From Synechococcus sp. CB0101 (GTDB taxonomy: Bacteria > Cyanobacteriota > Cyanobacteriia > PCC-6307 > Cyanobiaceae), in contig NZ_CP039373.1 of the NCBI RefSeq assembly GCF_000179235.2, positions 899,860-963,859 on the forward strand: a stretch of 64,000 nt of DNA, written 5' to 3'. The position numbers were made by a program, and so were the translations under genes. The notes beneath the pieces were generated by a model. That model was given only the letters and a program-made list of their open reading frames with translations, was not told where the DNA came from and ran no database searches. Below are positions 1-9,735 of this stretch, piece after piece. The first letter of the stretch is position 1, and each line of letters opens with the position of its first letter.

Positions 1-2
1 GG

Positions 3-1637
3 TTCCAAGCCGCTGACCTGAATCTGCGGATCGGCTTCGACCTATCTCTCACCAACCTGGCCGCCCTGGAGCTCGTCACGACGATGAGCCTGGTGTGCCA
101 GGTGTTTGCCCTCGGCTACCTCGATAAGGAGTGGTCGCTGGCTCGCTTTTATGCCCTGGTGGGCTTCTTTGAGGGCGCCATGAGTGGGGTGGTGCTGAGC
201 AGCAATCTGTTCATGAGCTATTTCCTGCTGGAGATGCTCACCCTCTCCACCTATCTCCTGGTGGGCTTCTGGTACGCCCAGCCCCTGGTGGTCACAGCGG
301 CCCGCGATGCCTTCCTCACCAAACGCGTGGGGGATGTGCTGCTGCTGATGGGCGTGGTGGCCGTTTCGGCCTGGGCGGGCTCGATGGAATTCGACGACCT
401 CTACGTCTGGGCTGCCCAGGCCCGCGAACAGAACCTGATCACGCCTCTGGCAGGAACGCTTCTGGGCCTTGGCCTGATTGCCGGCCCCATGGGCAAATGC
501 GCCCAGTTCCCGATGCACCTCTGGCTGGATGAAGCCATGGAGGGCCCCAACCCCGCCTCGATCCTGCGGAACTCCGTGGTGGTGACCTGCGGCGCCATCG
601 TGCTGATGAAGCTGATGCCCGTGGTGGCTGTGTCGCCGATCGCCACCGATGTGTTGCTGGTGGTGGGCAGCATCAGCGCCATCGGTGGCGGCCTGGTGGC
701 GATCGCCCAGGTGGATCTCAAGCGCGCCTTCAGCTACTCCACCACCTCGTATCTGGGGCTGGTGTTCATTGCCATCGCCCTGCAACAACCAGGCCTGGCA
801 CTGCTGCTGCTGTTCGCCCATGGCCTGGCCCGCGCCCTGCAATTCATGAGCGTGGGCAGCATCATCGCCACCACCAACTGCCAAGACCTCACCGAACTCG
901 GTGGGATCGGCACCCGCATGCCAGCCACCGCCACGGCCTTTCTTGTGGGCAGTGCCGGCGTGGTAGGCCTGCTGCCCCTGGGGGGCTTTTGGTGCTACGG
1001 CCTGTTGGTGGAGGATTTCCGCCAGCTAGCGCCGGCCTTCGCTGTGATCTTCCTGATCACCAACGTGCTGGCCGCCGCCAATGTGGCGCGGGTGTATCGC
1101 TCCGTATTCCTGGGCCCTGCACTGCCGAAAACGAAGCGCACCCCAGAGGCCAACTGGCTGATGGCTCTGCCGATGGTGAGCCTCACGGTGATCGTGCTGC
1201 TGCTCCCAGCGATCATGCAGCGCATTGATCCGGTGCCAGGGATCGCGGCCTTCTCGATGCCCGTGGCGGCTGCCGTGGTGGCGAGTGGCTTGCTGGGAGT
1301 TCTGCTGGGATCCCTTACCCCACTCGACAGCTTCTGGTCACGCTCGCGCCAGCCTGTGGTTCGGGTGGTTCAAGACCTGCTGGCTTACGACTTCTATACG
1401 CCTGAGATTTACCGCCGCACGGTGGTGAAACTGGTGGCCTCCGTGGCGCAATTCACCCGTTGGTTTGACATCCAGGTGATCAAAGGCGGCGTGGATGGCA
1501 TCGGGCGGTTGTCGATGGCAACCGCCAACGGCCTGAAACTCACGGTGAGCGGCCAGCTGCAGAGCTATGTACTCACGGTGATCGTGGCCGTGGTGCTGTT
1601 CATCGGCGCCCTGCAAGTGGCGCGGGGTGGGGTCTGA
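3..1637 (+). CDS. ndhF4: NdhF3/F4-type subunit of CO2-uptake NDH-1 (5' end cut by window)
   Basis: Membrane antiporter-like subunit of the specialised NDH-1 complex that powers CO2 hydration at the thylakoid. The reading frame is open from base 3, so the N-terminus lies outside the window. About 13 hydrophobic segments are visible. The conserved stretch GPMGKCAQFPMHLWLDEAMEG is present, but the HAAT motif of respiratory NdhF1 is replaced by RNSV, which is typical of the CO2-uptake paralogues. ndhD follows after 5 bases and cupB after that, a classic ndhF-ndhD-cup operon. Alpha-cyanobacteria usually keep only the NDH-1(4) version, and the 380-residue Cup partner fits CupB, so F4 is preferred over F3; that choice is inference. 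Confidence 0.88.
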   Translation, partial: FQAADLNLRIGFDLSLTNLAALELVTTMSLVCQVFALGYLDKEWSLARFYALVGFFEGAMSGVVLSSNLFMSYFLLEMLTLSTYLLVGFWYAQPLVVTAARDAFLTKRVGDVLLLMGVVAVSAWAGSMEFDDLYVWAAQAREQNLITPLAGTLLGLGLIAGPMGKCAQFPMHLWLDEAMEGPNPASILRNSVVVTCGAIVLMKLMPVVAVSPIATDVLLVVGSISAIGGGLVAIAQVDLKRAFSYSTTSYLGLVFIAIALQQPGLALLLLFAHGLARALQFMSVGSIIATTNCQDLTELGGIGTRMPATATAFLVGSAGVVGLLPLGGFWCYGLLVEDFRQLAPAFAVIFLITNVLAAANVARVYRSVFLGPALPKTKRTPEANWLMALPMVSLTVIVLLLPAIMQRIDPVPGIAAFSMPVAAAVVASGLLGVLLGSLTPLDSFWSRSRQPVVRVVQDLLAYDFYTPEIYRRTVVKLVASVAQFTRWFDIQVIKGGVDGIGRLSMATANGLKLTVSGQLQSYVLTVIVAVVLFIGALQVARGGV

Positions 1638-1642
1638 TCAGC

Positions 1643-3151
1643 ATGTTGTTGTCGTCCCTGTTGCTGGTTCCCTTCCTCGGCACCCTGGCGCTGCTGGTCT
1701 GGCCCGGAAGCCCCACGCCCGGGCAATTGCGGCAGATCACGATTGTGATCCTGGTGGCGCAGCTGGTGTTGAGCTTGCTCACCGCCCTGCAATTCGACAC
1801 CGCCACCGCTGGGTTACAGCTCACAGAACACCACAGCTGGGTGCCGAGCATCGGGCTGGATTACGCCGTTGGGGTGGACGGCCTGTCGCTGCCGCTGGTG
1901 CTGATCAATGGGGCCCTCACCCTGGTTTCGGCGGTGATCACCCGCGACATCAGCAAGCGTCCGCGCCTCTACTTCGCGATGCTGCTGCTGATCAGCGGCG
2001 CGGTGAATGGGGCCTTCCTGGCCGACAACCTGCTGCTGTTCTTCCTCTTCTATGAGCTGGAGCTGATTCCGCTCTGGCTGCTGATCTCGGTGTGGGGTGG
2101 GGTGAATCGCGCCTACGCCGCCACCAAGTTCCTGATCTTCACAGCGGTGTCTGGGATGTTGATCCTGGGTGCCTTCCTCGGCCTCGCCTTGCTCACCGGC
2201 AGCGTGGATTTCAGCCTCACACCGGTGCTCAGCGAGCGGCTTTCGATGGGCGGGCAGCTGTGGCTGCTGGGAGCGATCCTGATCGGCTTCGGCATCAAGA
2301 TTCCGCTAGTGCCGCTGCACAACTGGCTGCCCGATGCCCATACCCAGGCCTCCACGCCGGTGTCGGTGTTGCTGGCCGGCGTGTTGCTGAAGCTGGGCAC
2401 CTACGGCCTGCTGCGCTTTGGCCTGCAGCTGTTCCCGGAGGCCTGGGCGGCCTTGGCTCCTGGCCTGGCGATCTGGGCAGCGGTGTCGGTGCTTTATGGA
2501 TCGCTCGCCGCCATCGCCCAGACCGACATGAAACGGATGGTGGCCTACAGCTCCGTGGGCCACATGGGCTACGTGTTGCTGGCGGCGGCCGCCGATACCC
2601 CCGTGAGCCTGCTGGGGGCGGTGTTCCAGATGGTGAGCCACGGCCTGATCTCAGCGCTGCTGTTCCTTCTGGTGGGCATCGTCTACCGCAAAACCGGCAC
2701 CCGCGATCTCGAAGTGCTGCGGGGTCTGCTCAATCCGGAGCGGGGCCTTCCGCTCACCGGCTCGCTGATGATCGTGGCCGTGATGGCCAGTGCAGGCCTG
2801 CCCGGCATGGCTGGTTTCATCTCGGAATTCCTGGTGTTCCGGGGCAGCATCAGCGCCTTCCCCCTGGCAACGTTGCTGTCGATGGTGGGATCGGGCCTCA
2901 CGGCGGTGTATTTCCTGCTGCTGGTGAACCGCGCCTTCTTCGGGCGGCTGGCGATTACCCCGCCCAGTGGGGACACCACAGCTGACGCCCGCCTCGATGT
3001 GCAGCTGAGCTCTGTTGCTCCTCGCGAAACGATTCCGGCCCTGGCCCTGGCTGCCAGCATCGTGTTCATCGGCTTGGTGCCCAGCAGCCTGGGCAACCTG
3101 AGCGAAGTGGCCAGCACAGCCCTGGCCAACCTCACCGCAGGAGTGAGCTGA
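1643..3151 (+). CDS. ndhD4: NdhD3/D4-type subunit of CO2-uptake NDH-1
   Basis: Second proton-pumping antiporter-like subunit of the CO2-uptake NDH-1 complex, 502 residues, the usual length for NdhD. The Proton_antipo_M family signatures are clear: the YELELIPLW motif near residue 135, the KIPLVPLHNWLPDAHTQAS loop near 220-240 and the MKRMVAYSSVGHMG motif near 300. Hydrophobic helices run along the whole protein. It lies between ndhF and cupB with spacings of 5 and 1 bases, so the three are almost certainly co-transcribed. The assignment to D4 rather than D3 rests on the neighbouring Cup protein and on what is known of alpha-cyanobacteria. Confidence 0.9.
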   Translation: MLLSSLLLVPFLGTLALLVWPGSPTPGQLRQITIVILVAQLVLSLLTALQFDTATAGLQLTEHHSWVPSIGLDYAVGVDGLSLPLVLINGALTLVSAVITRDISKRPRLYFAMLLLISGAVNGAFLADNLLLFFLFYELELIPLWLLISVWGGVNRAYAATKFLIFTAVSGMLILGAFLGLALLTGSVDFSLTPVLSERLSMGGQLWLLGAILIGFGIKIPLVPLHNWLPDAHTQASTPVSVLLAGVLLKLGTYGLLRFGLQLFPEAWAALAPGLAIWAAVSVLYGSLAAIAQTDMKRMVAYSSVGHMGYVLLAAAADTPVSLLGAVFQMVSHGLISALLFLLVGIVYRKTGTRDLEVLRGLLNPERGLPLTGSLMIVAVMASAGLPGMAGFISEFLVFRGSISAFPLATLLSMVGSGLTAVYFLLLVNRAFFGRLAITPPSGDTTADARLDVQLSSVAPRETIPALALAASIVFIGLVPSSLGNLSEVASTALANLTAGVS

Positions 3152-3152
3152 G

Positions 3153-4295
3153 ATGCCTGTTGTTTCCCAAGATCTGGTTCAGGCCAATCTCTCCATCGAT
3201 CAGGCGGAGGTGAAGCGGCGCCTACTGGCGGGGCAAACCTTGCTCACCGACACCCCCGATCACCTCCTGGAAGTGGTGGGTGTGCTCGAGAGCTACGGCG
3301 AGGTTCTGGATGCCTACAGCATCAACCTCATTTATCAGGCGGAGCAGCAGTTTCTCAATCCATTCCCGATCTTCAAATACCTGGATGGCGATCTGAACCC
3401 GGCCAAGATCTGGCGCCATCTCAACCACGACCGCATCAATTTCGAATACGCCGAGTACTGCCAGAAGGCGATGTTCTGGCATGCCACCGGCGGAATGGAT
3501 GCCTACCTCGACTCTCCTGACTTTGCCGAGAACTGCCGCCGCATCATTACGGCCAAGCGCAGCCGTGATCCGCTGCTGGCTCTGCTCAACCCGCTCTTCC
3601 CCGGCTTCCTGCCGGAACTGATCCGCTCCGCGGCCACCACCCATGCCCTGGGTCAGTTCTGGCGGGTGATGAGCGATCTGTTCCTGGATCTGGCAGCCGC
3701 CGAGCGCGATGGCCGGGTGCGCAACATCCCCCAGGTGGTGGATTTCATCAAAGACGGCCTGGTGGCCGCCGCGGCCAATCCGATCAGCTACGGCGTGGAG
3801 ATCCACGGCCAACACTTCTGGGTGTTGCCACCGGAGGCCGGCCTCACCTTCCTAGTGGATGTGGCCGTGCCCTACGTGGAAGCGGTGTTTCTAAGGGGAA
3901 TGCCCTTCCTGGGTACGGTGAGCTTCAACGCCCAGGCCCAGCAGATCTCGCCAGACCAGGCCAAGTTCACCTACGGGGCCCTCTACGCCGATGCCCTGCC
4001 GAGCATGGGAGCCGGCATCCCCCCCAGCCTGCTGATGCAGGACATGTACCGCCACCTGCCGGAGAAGCTGCACCAGTGGTATCTCGAGCGCACGCGTGGC
4101 GAGGGGGATGTGCGCGTGAAAATCTGCATGAGCTTCCAGAAGTCGATGTTCTGCGTCACCAATGCAGCCATCAACGGCACCATGCCCCATCCGCTCTCCA
4201 GCACCGATCCCGAAGCCCAGGCCGCCAACGCCGCCTACGCCGAAGCCTGGGCCGCACGCCTCGGCATCGCCCGCACAGATTGCTTGGGGGCTTAG
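3153..4295 (+). CDS. cupB: CO2 hydration protein CupB/ChpX
   Basis: Soluble protein that docks on NdhF/NdhD and converts CO2 to bicarbonate, thought to act like a carbonic anhydrase coupled to NDH-1 electron transfer. At 380 residues it matches CupB (ChpX) better than the longer CupA. It lacks membrane segments and is rich in conserved His, Trp and Cys patches, for example the FWHATGGMDAY region near residue 110 and KICMSFQKSMFCVTNAAIN near 325. The ATG at 3153 follows the ndhD stop by one base and has GCAGGAG upstream. No cupS gene follows, which also suits the NDH-1(4) complex. Confidence 0.9.
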   Translation: MPVVSQDLVQANLSIDQAEVKRRLLAGQTLLTDTPDHLLEVVGVLESYGEVLDAYSINLIYQAEQQFLNPFPIFKYLDGDLNPAKIWRHLNHDRINFEYAEYCQKAMFWHATGGMDAYLDSPDFAENCRRIITAKRSRDPLLALLNPLFPGFLPELIRSAATTHALGQFWRVMSDLFLDLAAAERDGRVRNIPQVVDFIKDGLVAAAANPISYGVEIHGQHFWVLPPEAGLTFLVDVAVPYVEAVFLRGMPFLGTVSFNAQAQQISPDQAKFTYGALYADALPSMGAGIPPSLLMQDMYRHLPEKLHQWYLERTRGEGDVRVKICMSFQKSMFCVTNAAINGTMPHPLSSTDPEAQAANAAYAEAWAARLGIARTDCLGA

Positions 4296-4321
4296 ATGCC
4301 TGGCGGCGTAAGGTCGATCCC

Positions 4322-4576
4322 ATGGAGCACCAGTGGAACCCCCGCCCCAAGCCCGATCGCGTGGAGTGGCTGGAGCGGCGCATCGAATTCCCCGACTACG
4401 CCAGCAACCGCGCCTTTCTGGATCGCCTCAACGATTTTTGTGAGGGCGAAGGCCGCTATCCCGACATCAGCTTCGGACGTACATACGTGAACATCACCCT
4501 GCGAGCCGAGGGTGAGGAGGCGGCGATCGGCGAGGCTGACCACGCCTTCGCCGCCGCGATCGATGGCCTCGTCTGA
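4322..4576 (+). CDS. acRAF: acRAF-like PCD-family Rubisco assembly factor
   Basis: An 84-residue protein resembling pterin-4a-carbinolamine dehydratases. In organisms with alpha-carboxysomes such a PCD-like protein (acRAF) helps assemble form IA Rubisco. Visible features are the N-terminal [11 protein letters not shown] segment, a central basic/acidic alpha-beta pattern and the TYVNITLR strand. It starts 26 bases after cupB, and its last 14 bases overlap the start of cbbX, so translation of the two is probably coupled. The neighbours (CO2 uptake, Rubisco activase) support the Rubisco role. It was not compared with any database, so a true pterin dehydratase remains possible. Confidence 0.75.
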   Translation: MEHQWNPRPKPDRVEWLERRIEFPDYASNRAFLDRLNDFCEGEGRYPDISFGRTYVNITLRAEGEEAAIGEADHAFAAAIDGLV

Positions 4577-5513
4577 GCAACAGCCCGCAGGCATCGCTCC
4601 CGACGACACACCCGTGAACCTGCAGGCCGCCTATGAAGGGGCCCAGGTTCAAGATGTGCTCGCGCAACTCGATCAAGAGCTGATCGGTTTGCGGCCAGTG
4701 AAAACCCGGATCCGCGAGATCGCCGCACTGCTGGTGGTTGACCGCGCCCGCAAGCAGGTGGGGCTCTCCACCACCGCCCCCAGCCTGCACATGTCGTTCA
4801 CCGGACGGCCTGGCACGGGCAAAACAACGGTGGCGGCGAGGATGTCGCAGATCCTCCACCGCCTGGGCTATGTACGCAAAGGCCATGTGGTGACCGCCAC
4901 CCGCGATGACCTGGTGGGGCAATACATCGGCCACACCGCCCCAAAAACCCGCGAGATGCTCAAAAAGGCGATGGGCGGCGTGCTGTTCATCGATGAGGCT
5001 TATTACCTCTACCGCCCTGAAAACGAACGGGATTACGGCGCCGAGGCGATCGAGATCCTGCTGCAGGTGATGGAGAACAACCGCGATGATCTGGTGGTGA
5101 TCTTCGCCGGTTACAAAGAGCGGATGGATGTGTTCTATCAGAGCAATCCCGGCCTCTCCTCCCGGGTGGCCAACCACATCGATTTCCCCGACTACACCGC
5201 CGAAGAGCTACTGGCGATCGCGCGGCTGATCCTGGCGGAGGAGAACTACCGCTTCAGCGACGAAGCGCTGGCCGCCTTCGCCGACTACATCCAACGGCGG
5301 ATGCAGCTGCCCTTTTTCGCCAACGCCCGCTCGATCCGCAACGCCATCGATCGCGCCCGGATGCGTCAAGCGAACCGGCTGTTCAATCAGATGGGCGGCG
5401 GAGGGCTCACCAAGCTCGATCTGATGACCATCGAAGCCGATGACATCACCGCCAGCCGCGTCTTCTCCGGCCAAGTGGAAGGGCTCGACCCCAGCGAACC
5501 GATCACCGGCTGA
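4563..5513 (+). CDS. cbbX: CbbX AAA+ Rubisco activase
   Basis: Hexameric AAA+ motor that removes inhibitory sugar phosphates from red-type/form I Rubisco by tugging on the large subunit. The protein has 316 residues. Walker A is GRPGTGKTT at 81-89, the pore-loop motif YIGHTA is at 121-126 and Walker B LFIDEA is at 141-146; an arginine-rich sensor/C-terminal helical region follows. The ATG at 4563 was chosen over an upstream in-frame GTG because the added N-terminus would be an arginine/proline-rich shadow of the acRAF gene. It overlaps acRAF by 14 bases and converges on dnaA, ending 8 bases from it. Confidence 0.93.
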   Translation: MASSEQQPAGIAPDDTPVNLQAAYEGAQVQDVLAQLDQELIGLRPVKTRIREIAALLVVDRARKQVGLSTTAPSLHMSFTGRPGTGKTTVAARMSQILHRLGYVRKGHVVTATRDDLVGQYIGHTAPKTREMLKKAMGGVLFIDEAYYLYRPENERDYGAEAIEILLQVMENNRDDLVVIFAGYKERMDVFYQSNPGLSSRVANHIDFPDYTAEELLAIARLILAEENYRFSDEALAAFADYIQRRMQLPFFANARSIRNAIDRARMRQANRLFNQMGGGGLTKLDLMTIEADDITASRVFSGQVEGLDPSEPITG

Positions 5514-5521
5514 GCTCAGGC

Positions 5522-6976
5522 CTATTTGGTGCGGCGGCGTGAATCGATCTGCAGCAGATCGCGCACCTGCTGCACCTGCCGTCCCAGCTGAGGGTCGGCA
5601 TTGAGCTTCTTGTCGATCTGCTCCACGGCATACATCACGGTGGAGTGATCCTTGCCGCCAAACTCATCGCCGATGCGCGGCAGCGACAGATTGGTGCCCT
5701 GGCGCATCAGATACATGCCCACTTGCCGGGCCTGGCTCACAGCCCGTTTGCGGCTGGGGCTCTTCATCTCCTCCACGCTGACCCCGAACACTTCGGCCAC
5801 CTTGTTCAGCACCTGAGCGGGGGTCACCTCCACCTCCACACCGGCGGGATCGAGCATCGGGGCCACCGATTCCACCGTCATCGGCAGGCCGGTGATCGAA
5901 GCAAAGGCCACGGCCCGCGTCAGCGCTCCTTCCAACTCGCGGATGTTGGAGGTGAAACGACCAGCGAGGTATTGGATCAGATCGCGGGGCAGGTTCACCC
6001 GCTCGTGCTCGGCCTTTTTGTGCAGGATCGCCATGCGCGTTTCCAGGTCGGGCGCCTGGATATCGGCGATCAGCCCCATCGAGAAGCGCGAGATCAAGCG
6101 CTCCTGCAGGCGCGGAATCTGCGACGGCGGCCGGTCGCTGGCGATCACGATCTGGCGGCCAGCTTCATGCAGGGCATTGAAGGTGTGGAAGAACTCCTCC
6201 TGGGTGTATTCCTTGCCCTCGATGAACTGAATGTCGTCCACCAAGATCAGATCGGCAGCGCGGTAGCGATCGCGGAATTTCTGCATGCCGTCCTTGCGGA
6301 TGGCCTGGATCAGATCATTCGTGAACGTTTCAGTGCTCACATAGGCCACACGGGCCTCGGGATCGATCTCCAAGCGGTAGTGACCGATCGCCTGCATCAG
6401 GTGGGTCTTACCCAGACCCACTCCGCCGCAAATGAATAGGGGATTGAATTCACGGCCGGGGGCTTCGGCCACCGCCAGGGCCGCCGCGTGGGCCATGCGG
6501 CTGTTGGGCCCCACCACAAAACGGTTGAACACGTAGCGGGGGTTGAGGCCCGGCGCCAGCTTGCGGGGCGTCTCGCCCGTGGGCAGCCTCTGGCTGGCTG
6601 AAGCCGCCCCACCCGGGAGCGACGACTCCCCCACCGGGCTGGCTTCGCCGGGGGCCAGCGGGGCCTGAAAGCCGTTGCCGTTTAGGCCCTGGGCGAGATC
6701 CGGATCCCGGCCGGCCTCCACCTGCACGCTGATCGGGCGGCCAGCGATTTCGCTCGCCACCGAGGCGATCGTGACCAGATAGTTCTTGCGCAGCCAACCG
6801 CAGGCAAAGGCATTGGGCGCCAGCAGCTGGAGTTCGGTGCCATTGAATCCAGCGCAGCACGCGGGCCGGATCCAGGTTTCAAAGGTGGGTTTGGAGAGAT
6901 TGCCCTGGAGCGCTTCCTGCACCTGACGCCACAGCGTTTCCCCTTGCTGCACCGCCACTGACCCCCGCCGGCCCAC
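5522..6976 (-). CDS. dnaA: Chromosomal replication initiator DnaA
   Basis: Replication initiator and transcription factor of about 480 residues. The N-terminal domain I (LWRQVQEAL) is followed by a proline/glycine linker, the AAA+ core with Walker [10 protein letters not shown], Walker [10 protein letters not shown] and sensor motifs, and a C-terminal DnaA-box-binding helix-turn-helix with the KDHSTVMYA signature. Candidate starts are the GTG at 6976 and a GTG six codons later at 6958; neither has a strong ribosome site. Only 36 bases separate it from the divergent protease gene, so there is no room for an origin here, as is common in cyanobacteria. Confidence 0.96.
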   Translation of the reverse strand: MGRRGSVAVQQGETLWRQVQEALQGNLSKPTFETWIRPACCAGFNGTELQLLAPNAFACGWLRKNYLVTIASVASEIAGRPISVQVEAGRDPDLAQGLNGNGFQAPLAPGEASPVGESSLPGGAASASQRLPTGETPRKLAPGLNPRYVFNRFVVGPNSRMAHAAALAVAEAPGREFNPLFICGGVGLGKTHLMQAIGHYRLEIDPEARVAYVSTETFTNDLIQAIRKDGMQKFRDRYRAADLILVDDIQFIEGKEYTQEEFFHTFNALHEAGRQIVIASDRPPSQIPRLQERLISRFSMGLIADIQAPDLETRMAILHKKAEHERVNLPRDLIQYLAGRFTSNIRELEGALTRAVAFASITGLPMTVESVAPMLDPAGVEVEVTPAQVLNKVAEVFGVSVEEMKSPSRKRAVSQARQVGMYLMRQGTNLSLPRIGDEFGGKDHSTVMYAVEQIDKKLNADPQLGRQVQQVRDLLQIDSRRRTK

Positions 6977-7012
6977 GAATATAGGGGCAGTGCCCGGACG
7001 GGACCGTCTCCC

Positions 7013-8131
7013 ATGATGCGCATCTCAAGACGCCCATCTCTGCTCAGTGCCCTGCTGCTGGCGGGCCTGCTCAGTGCTTGCAGCGGGGGGCTGCCTGGGC
7101 GGCGTGGCGGCGACCCCACCCGCGTCAGCGACGCCCCGCCCAGTGCGGCGTTACAACCCGGCAACAACTTCATCGTGAGCGCCGTCGACAAGGTGGGGCC
7201 GTCGGTGGTGCGCATCGACACGGTGCGGCGGGTGGTCAACCCCCTCGGCGGCCTGTTCGGCGGCGGCCCCTCGATTCAGCAGCAGCAGGGCCAGGGATCC
7301 GGGTTCATCACCCGCTCCGACGGGGTGATCCTCACCAATGCCCACGTGGTGGAAGGGGCCAGCGAAGTGGGGGTAACCCTGCCGGATGGCCGTAGCTTCC
7401 GCGGCAAGGTGCTGGGCAGCGATCCGATCACCGATGTGGCCGTGGTGAAGGTGGCAGCGGCCGGCTTACCCGTGGCCCCCCTCGGTGACTCCGCCAAGGT
7501 GCGCCCGGGTGAATGGGCGATCGCCATCGGCAACCCGCTCGGCCTCGACAACACCGTGACCGCGGGAATCATCAGCGCGGTGCAGCGCACCAATGCGGTG
7601 GGCGAAGGGCAGCGGGTGCCCTACCTACAGACCGATGCCGCCGTGAACCCCGGCAACAGCGGTGGCCCGCTGATCAACGAGAGGGGCCAGGTGATCGGCA
7701 TCAACACCGCCATTCGCCAGGCCCCAGGCGCCGGCCTGAGCTTCGCCATCCCCATCAACCTGGGGAGGCAGATCGCCGCCCAGATCCTGGAGAGCGGCCG
7801 CGCCTCGCACCCCTACATCGGCGTGCGCCTGCAATCGCTCACCCCGCAACTGGCCCGTGAAGTGAACGCCACCAACGCCGAGTGCAAGCTGCCTGAAACC
7901 AATGGTGTGGTGGTGGTGGAAGTGATGCCAGGCAGCCCTGCAGCCCGAGGGGGCCTGCGCTCCTGCGACCTGATCGAACGGGTGGGCAGCACCGAGGTGG
8001 ATAACCCTTCAGAAGTGCAGGTGGCGGTGGATCAGGGCCGGGTGGGTGACCCGCTCACCGTGCAGGTGCAGCGGGGCGATCAGCAGCTCAACCTGCAGGT
8101 GCGGCCCGCCGAATTACCCCGCCAGAACTAA
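7013..8131 (+). CDS. HtrA/DegQ-family serine protease, lipoprotein
   Basis: Envelope quality-control protease of 372 residues. A hydrophobic N-terminus ends in a lipobox (LLSAC, Cys23), so the mature enzyme is probably membrane-anchored. The trypsin-like domain shows the triad His111 (TNAHVV), Asp141 (ITDVAVVK) and Ser216 (GNSGGPL), followed by one PDZ domain near residues 265-365 with the GSPAARGGL segment. Cyanobacteria carry several HtrA paralogues, so no gene symbol is given. It is divergent from dnaA and is followed after 4 bases by a glycosyltransferase-like gene. Confidence 0.93.
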   Translation: MMRISRRPSLLSALLLAGLLSACSGGLPGRRGGDPTRVSDAPPSAALQPGNNFIVSAVDKVGPSVVRIDTVRRVVNPLGGLFGGGPSIQQQQGQGSGFITRSDGVILTNAHVVEGASEVGVTLPDGRSFRGKVLGSDPITDVAVVKVAAAGLPVAPLGDSAKVRPGEWAIAIGNPLGLDNTVTAGIISAVQRTNAVGEGQRVPYLQTDAAVNPGNSGGPLINERGQVIGINTAIRQAPGAGLSFAIPINLGRQIAAQILESGRASHPYIGVRLQSLTPQLAREVNATNAECKLPETNGVVVVEVMPGSPAARGGLRSCDLIERVGSTEVDNPSEVQVAVDQGRVGDPLTVQVQRGDQQLNLQVRPAELPRQN

Positions 8132-8135
8132 CGCC

Positions 8136-8789
8136 ATGCCCATTGCCCGGCGTCAGCTGGTGGTGCTGGCCCGCTGGCCGGCGCCGGGGCGCTGCAAGCA
8201 ACGCCTGACCGCCAGCTGTGGCTCCAGCGCCTTGGCCGCTGCGATGCAGCGGCGGCTCAGCTGGCACACCGTGCAAACCGCAGCCGCGGCCGCCCGCCAC
8301 TGCGGCAGCGAGCTGCGGCTCTCGGCGTCCGGTCTGGGGCCGCGGGCTCTGCGCCGCTGGGGGCAGCAGTTGCAGCTGAGGCCGCTGCAACTGGACTTGC
8401 AACGGGGCGGCAACCTGGGCTGCCGCATGCATCGCCAGCTGCAGGCAGGCTTTTCCCGAGGGCTGCAGCAGCTGGTGCTGATCGGTAGTGATCTGCCGGA
8501 TCTGCAGAGCAGCGATCTCGAGCAAGCCTTCAGCCAGCTCGAGCGGCACGATCTGGTGCTGGGGCCCGCCAACGATGGCGGCTACTGGTTGATCGGCATG
8601 ACACGCCAGGGCTGGCATCGCAGTGGCTCCGCCCTGTTCACGGGAATCCCCTGGAGCACCGGTCAGGTGCTGCCCTTAAGCCTGCAGCGGGCCGCTGCGC
8701 ATGGGCTCAACGTGGCGCTGTTACGGCACCAGAGCGACCTCGACAGCCGCTCAGCGTTAGCCCCCTGGCTCAGGCTGCCGCGCGATTGA
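8136..8789 (+). CDS. DUF2064/TIGR04282-type glycosyltransferase-like protein
   Basis: A 217-residue protein of the small GT-A-like family often called TIGR04282, usually encoded beside a TIGR04283 glycosyltransferase, as here (9732). Visible hallmarks are the N-terminal VLARWPAPGRCKQRL segment (nucleotide-binding like), IGSDLPDL near residue 110 and the LGPANDGGYWLIG motif near 145. The ATG at 8136 follows the protease stop by 4 bases. The pair is thought to act on a lipid or glycan in cyanobacteria, but the substrate is not known. Confidence 0.82.
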   Translation: MPIARRQLVVLARWPAPGRCKQRLTASCGSSALAAAMQRRLSWHTVQTAAAAARHCGSELRLSASGLGPRALRRWGQQLQLRPLQLDLQRGGNLGCRMHRQLQAGFSRGLQQLVLIGSDLPDLQSSDLEQAFSQLERHDLVLGPANDGGYWLIGMTRQGWHRSGSALFTGIPWSTGQVLPLSLQRAAAHGLNVALLRHQSDLDSRSALAPWLRLPRD

Positions 8790-8817
8790 TGATGCAAAGA
8801 CAGGCATCCCATCGCTG

Positions 8818-9735
8818 ATGATCTCCCCACCGCCCAAGCTGGCCCATCGCAATGTGCTGCGGGTGGTGGGTCAACTGGCGCTGCGAATGCGCTGGGATCT
8901 GCTCTTGATGGCGCTGCTCTGCGGCGTGTCTGTGCTGTCTGCGCAGCTGGGGCAAGCCCGGGCGGTACGGCTCATCGACGGCTCAGGGCTCTCGATGCTC
9001 GGCATTGCGGTGTCGATCTTTGTGGCCTTCCGCAACACCCAGGCCATCAACCGTTGGTGGGAAGCGCGGGTCCTCTGGGGAAGCATCACCAATTGCAGTC
9101 GCCATTGGCGTGACTGCCTGCAGACCCTGCTTGGGGCCGACAGTCGACTGCGGCCCGAGCAGCAGCAGTTGGTGGGATTGCAGGTGCTGCAGTGCTGGCT
9201 GCTCAACTTTGAGCTGCGGGGCTTCTGGCGCCTTGATGCCCACGCGCGCGTGCAGGATCTCTGCCGGGCTCTAGGCCTGCCCGAAGCGATCACGGTGCAA
9301 CAGAGCATGGCGCTGCGGGCGAATCTGATCAGCCAGCTGCACCGGGAGGGGGCGGTGAATGACTGGGGGCGGGATGCCCTGCTGCGCGGCATGGAGCAGT
9401 TCACCAATGCGATGGGAGGGTTGCAACGCATTCGCAACACACCCCTGCCCCCCACCTACGACGTGTTTATCCGCCTGATCTGCTGGCTGTACGGCTACGC
9501 CCTGTTCGGCACCTTCGCAAACCAAGGGTCGATTTTCACCGGCGTGCTGCTGTTCCTGGGTTTTGTGAGCGCTGAGCGCATCGGGGCCTATGTGGAAGGT
9601 CCCTTTGATCAAGACGGCAGCAGCTTCTGTGTGCCGATGGATGTGGTGTGCCGCACGATCAGCGCTGACCTGCTGGGTGCCCATCACCCCCTCGCCGAAC
9701 TGCCCATCAGCCATGACCCCAGCCGCTGGTCATGA
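8818..9735 (+). CDS. Bestrophin-family (RFP-TM) chloride/bicarbonate channel
   Basis: A 305-residue membrane protein of the bestrophin/UPF0187 family. The signature VAFRNTQAINRWWEAR lies near residues 65-80, hydrophobic helices lie at about 20-60 and 225-255, and the C-terminal part has the conserved PFDQDGSSFCVPMD segment. Bacterial members are anion channels; in photosynthetic organisms related proteins move bicarbonate or chloride across thylakoids. Its stop overlaps the next ATG by 4 bases (ATGA), so the pair is co-translated. Which ion it moves cannot be read from the sequence. Confidence 0.85.
   Translation: MISPPPKLAHRNVLRVVGQLALRMRWDLLLMALLCGVSVLSAQLGQARAVRLIDGSGLSMLGIAVSIFVAFRNTQAINRWWEARVLWGSITNCSRHWRDCLQTLLGADSRLRPEQQQLVGLQVLQCWLLNFELRGFWRLDAHARVQDLCRALGLPEAITVQQSMALRANLISQLHREGAVNDWGRDALLRGMEQFTNAMGGLQRIRNTPLPPTYDVFIRLICWLYGYALFGTFANQGSIFTGVLLFLGFVSAERIGAYVEGPFDQDGSSFCVPMDVVCRTISADLLGAHHPLAELPISHDPSRWS

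Noticed and set aside
42-884. Long minus-strand frame opposite ndhF
   Set aside because: Histidine/glutamine-rich translation is the antisense shadow of a GC-rich membrane protein gene; no domain or ribosome site.
5522-7012. Chromosomal origin next to dnaA
   Set aside because: The gap between dnaA and the protease gene is 36 bases with no DnaA-box cluster; cyanobacterial dnaA is often away from the origin.
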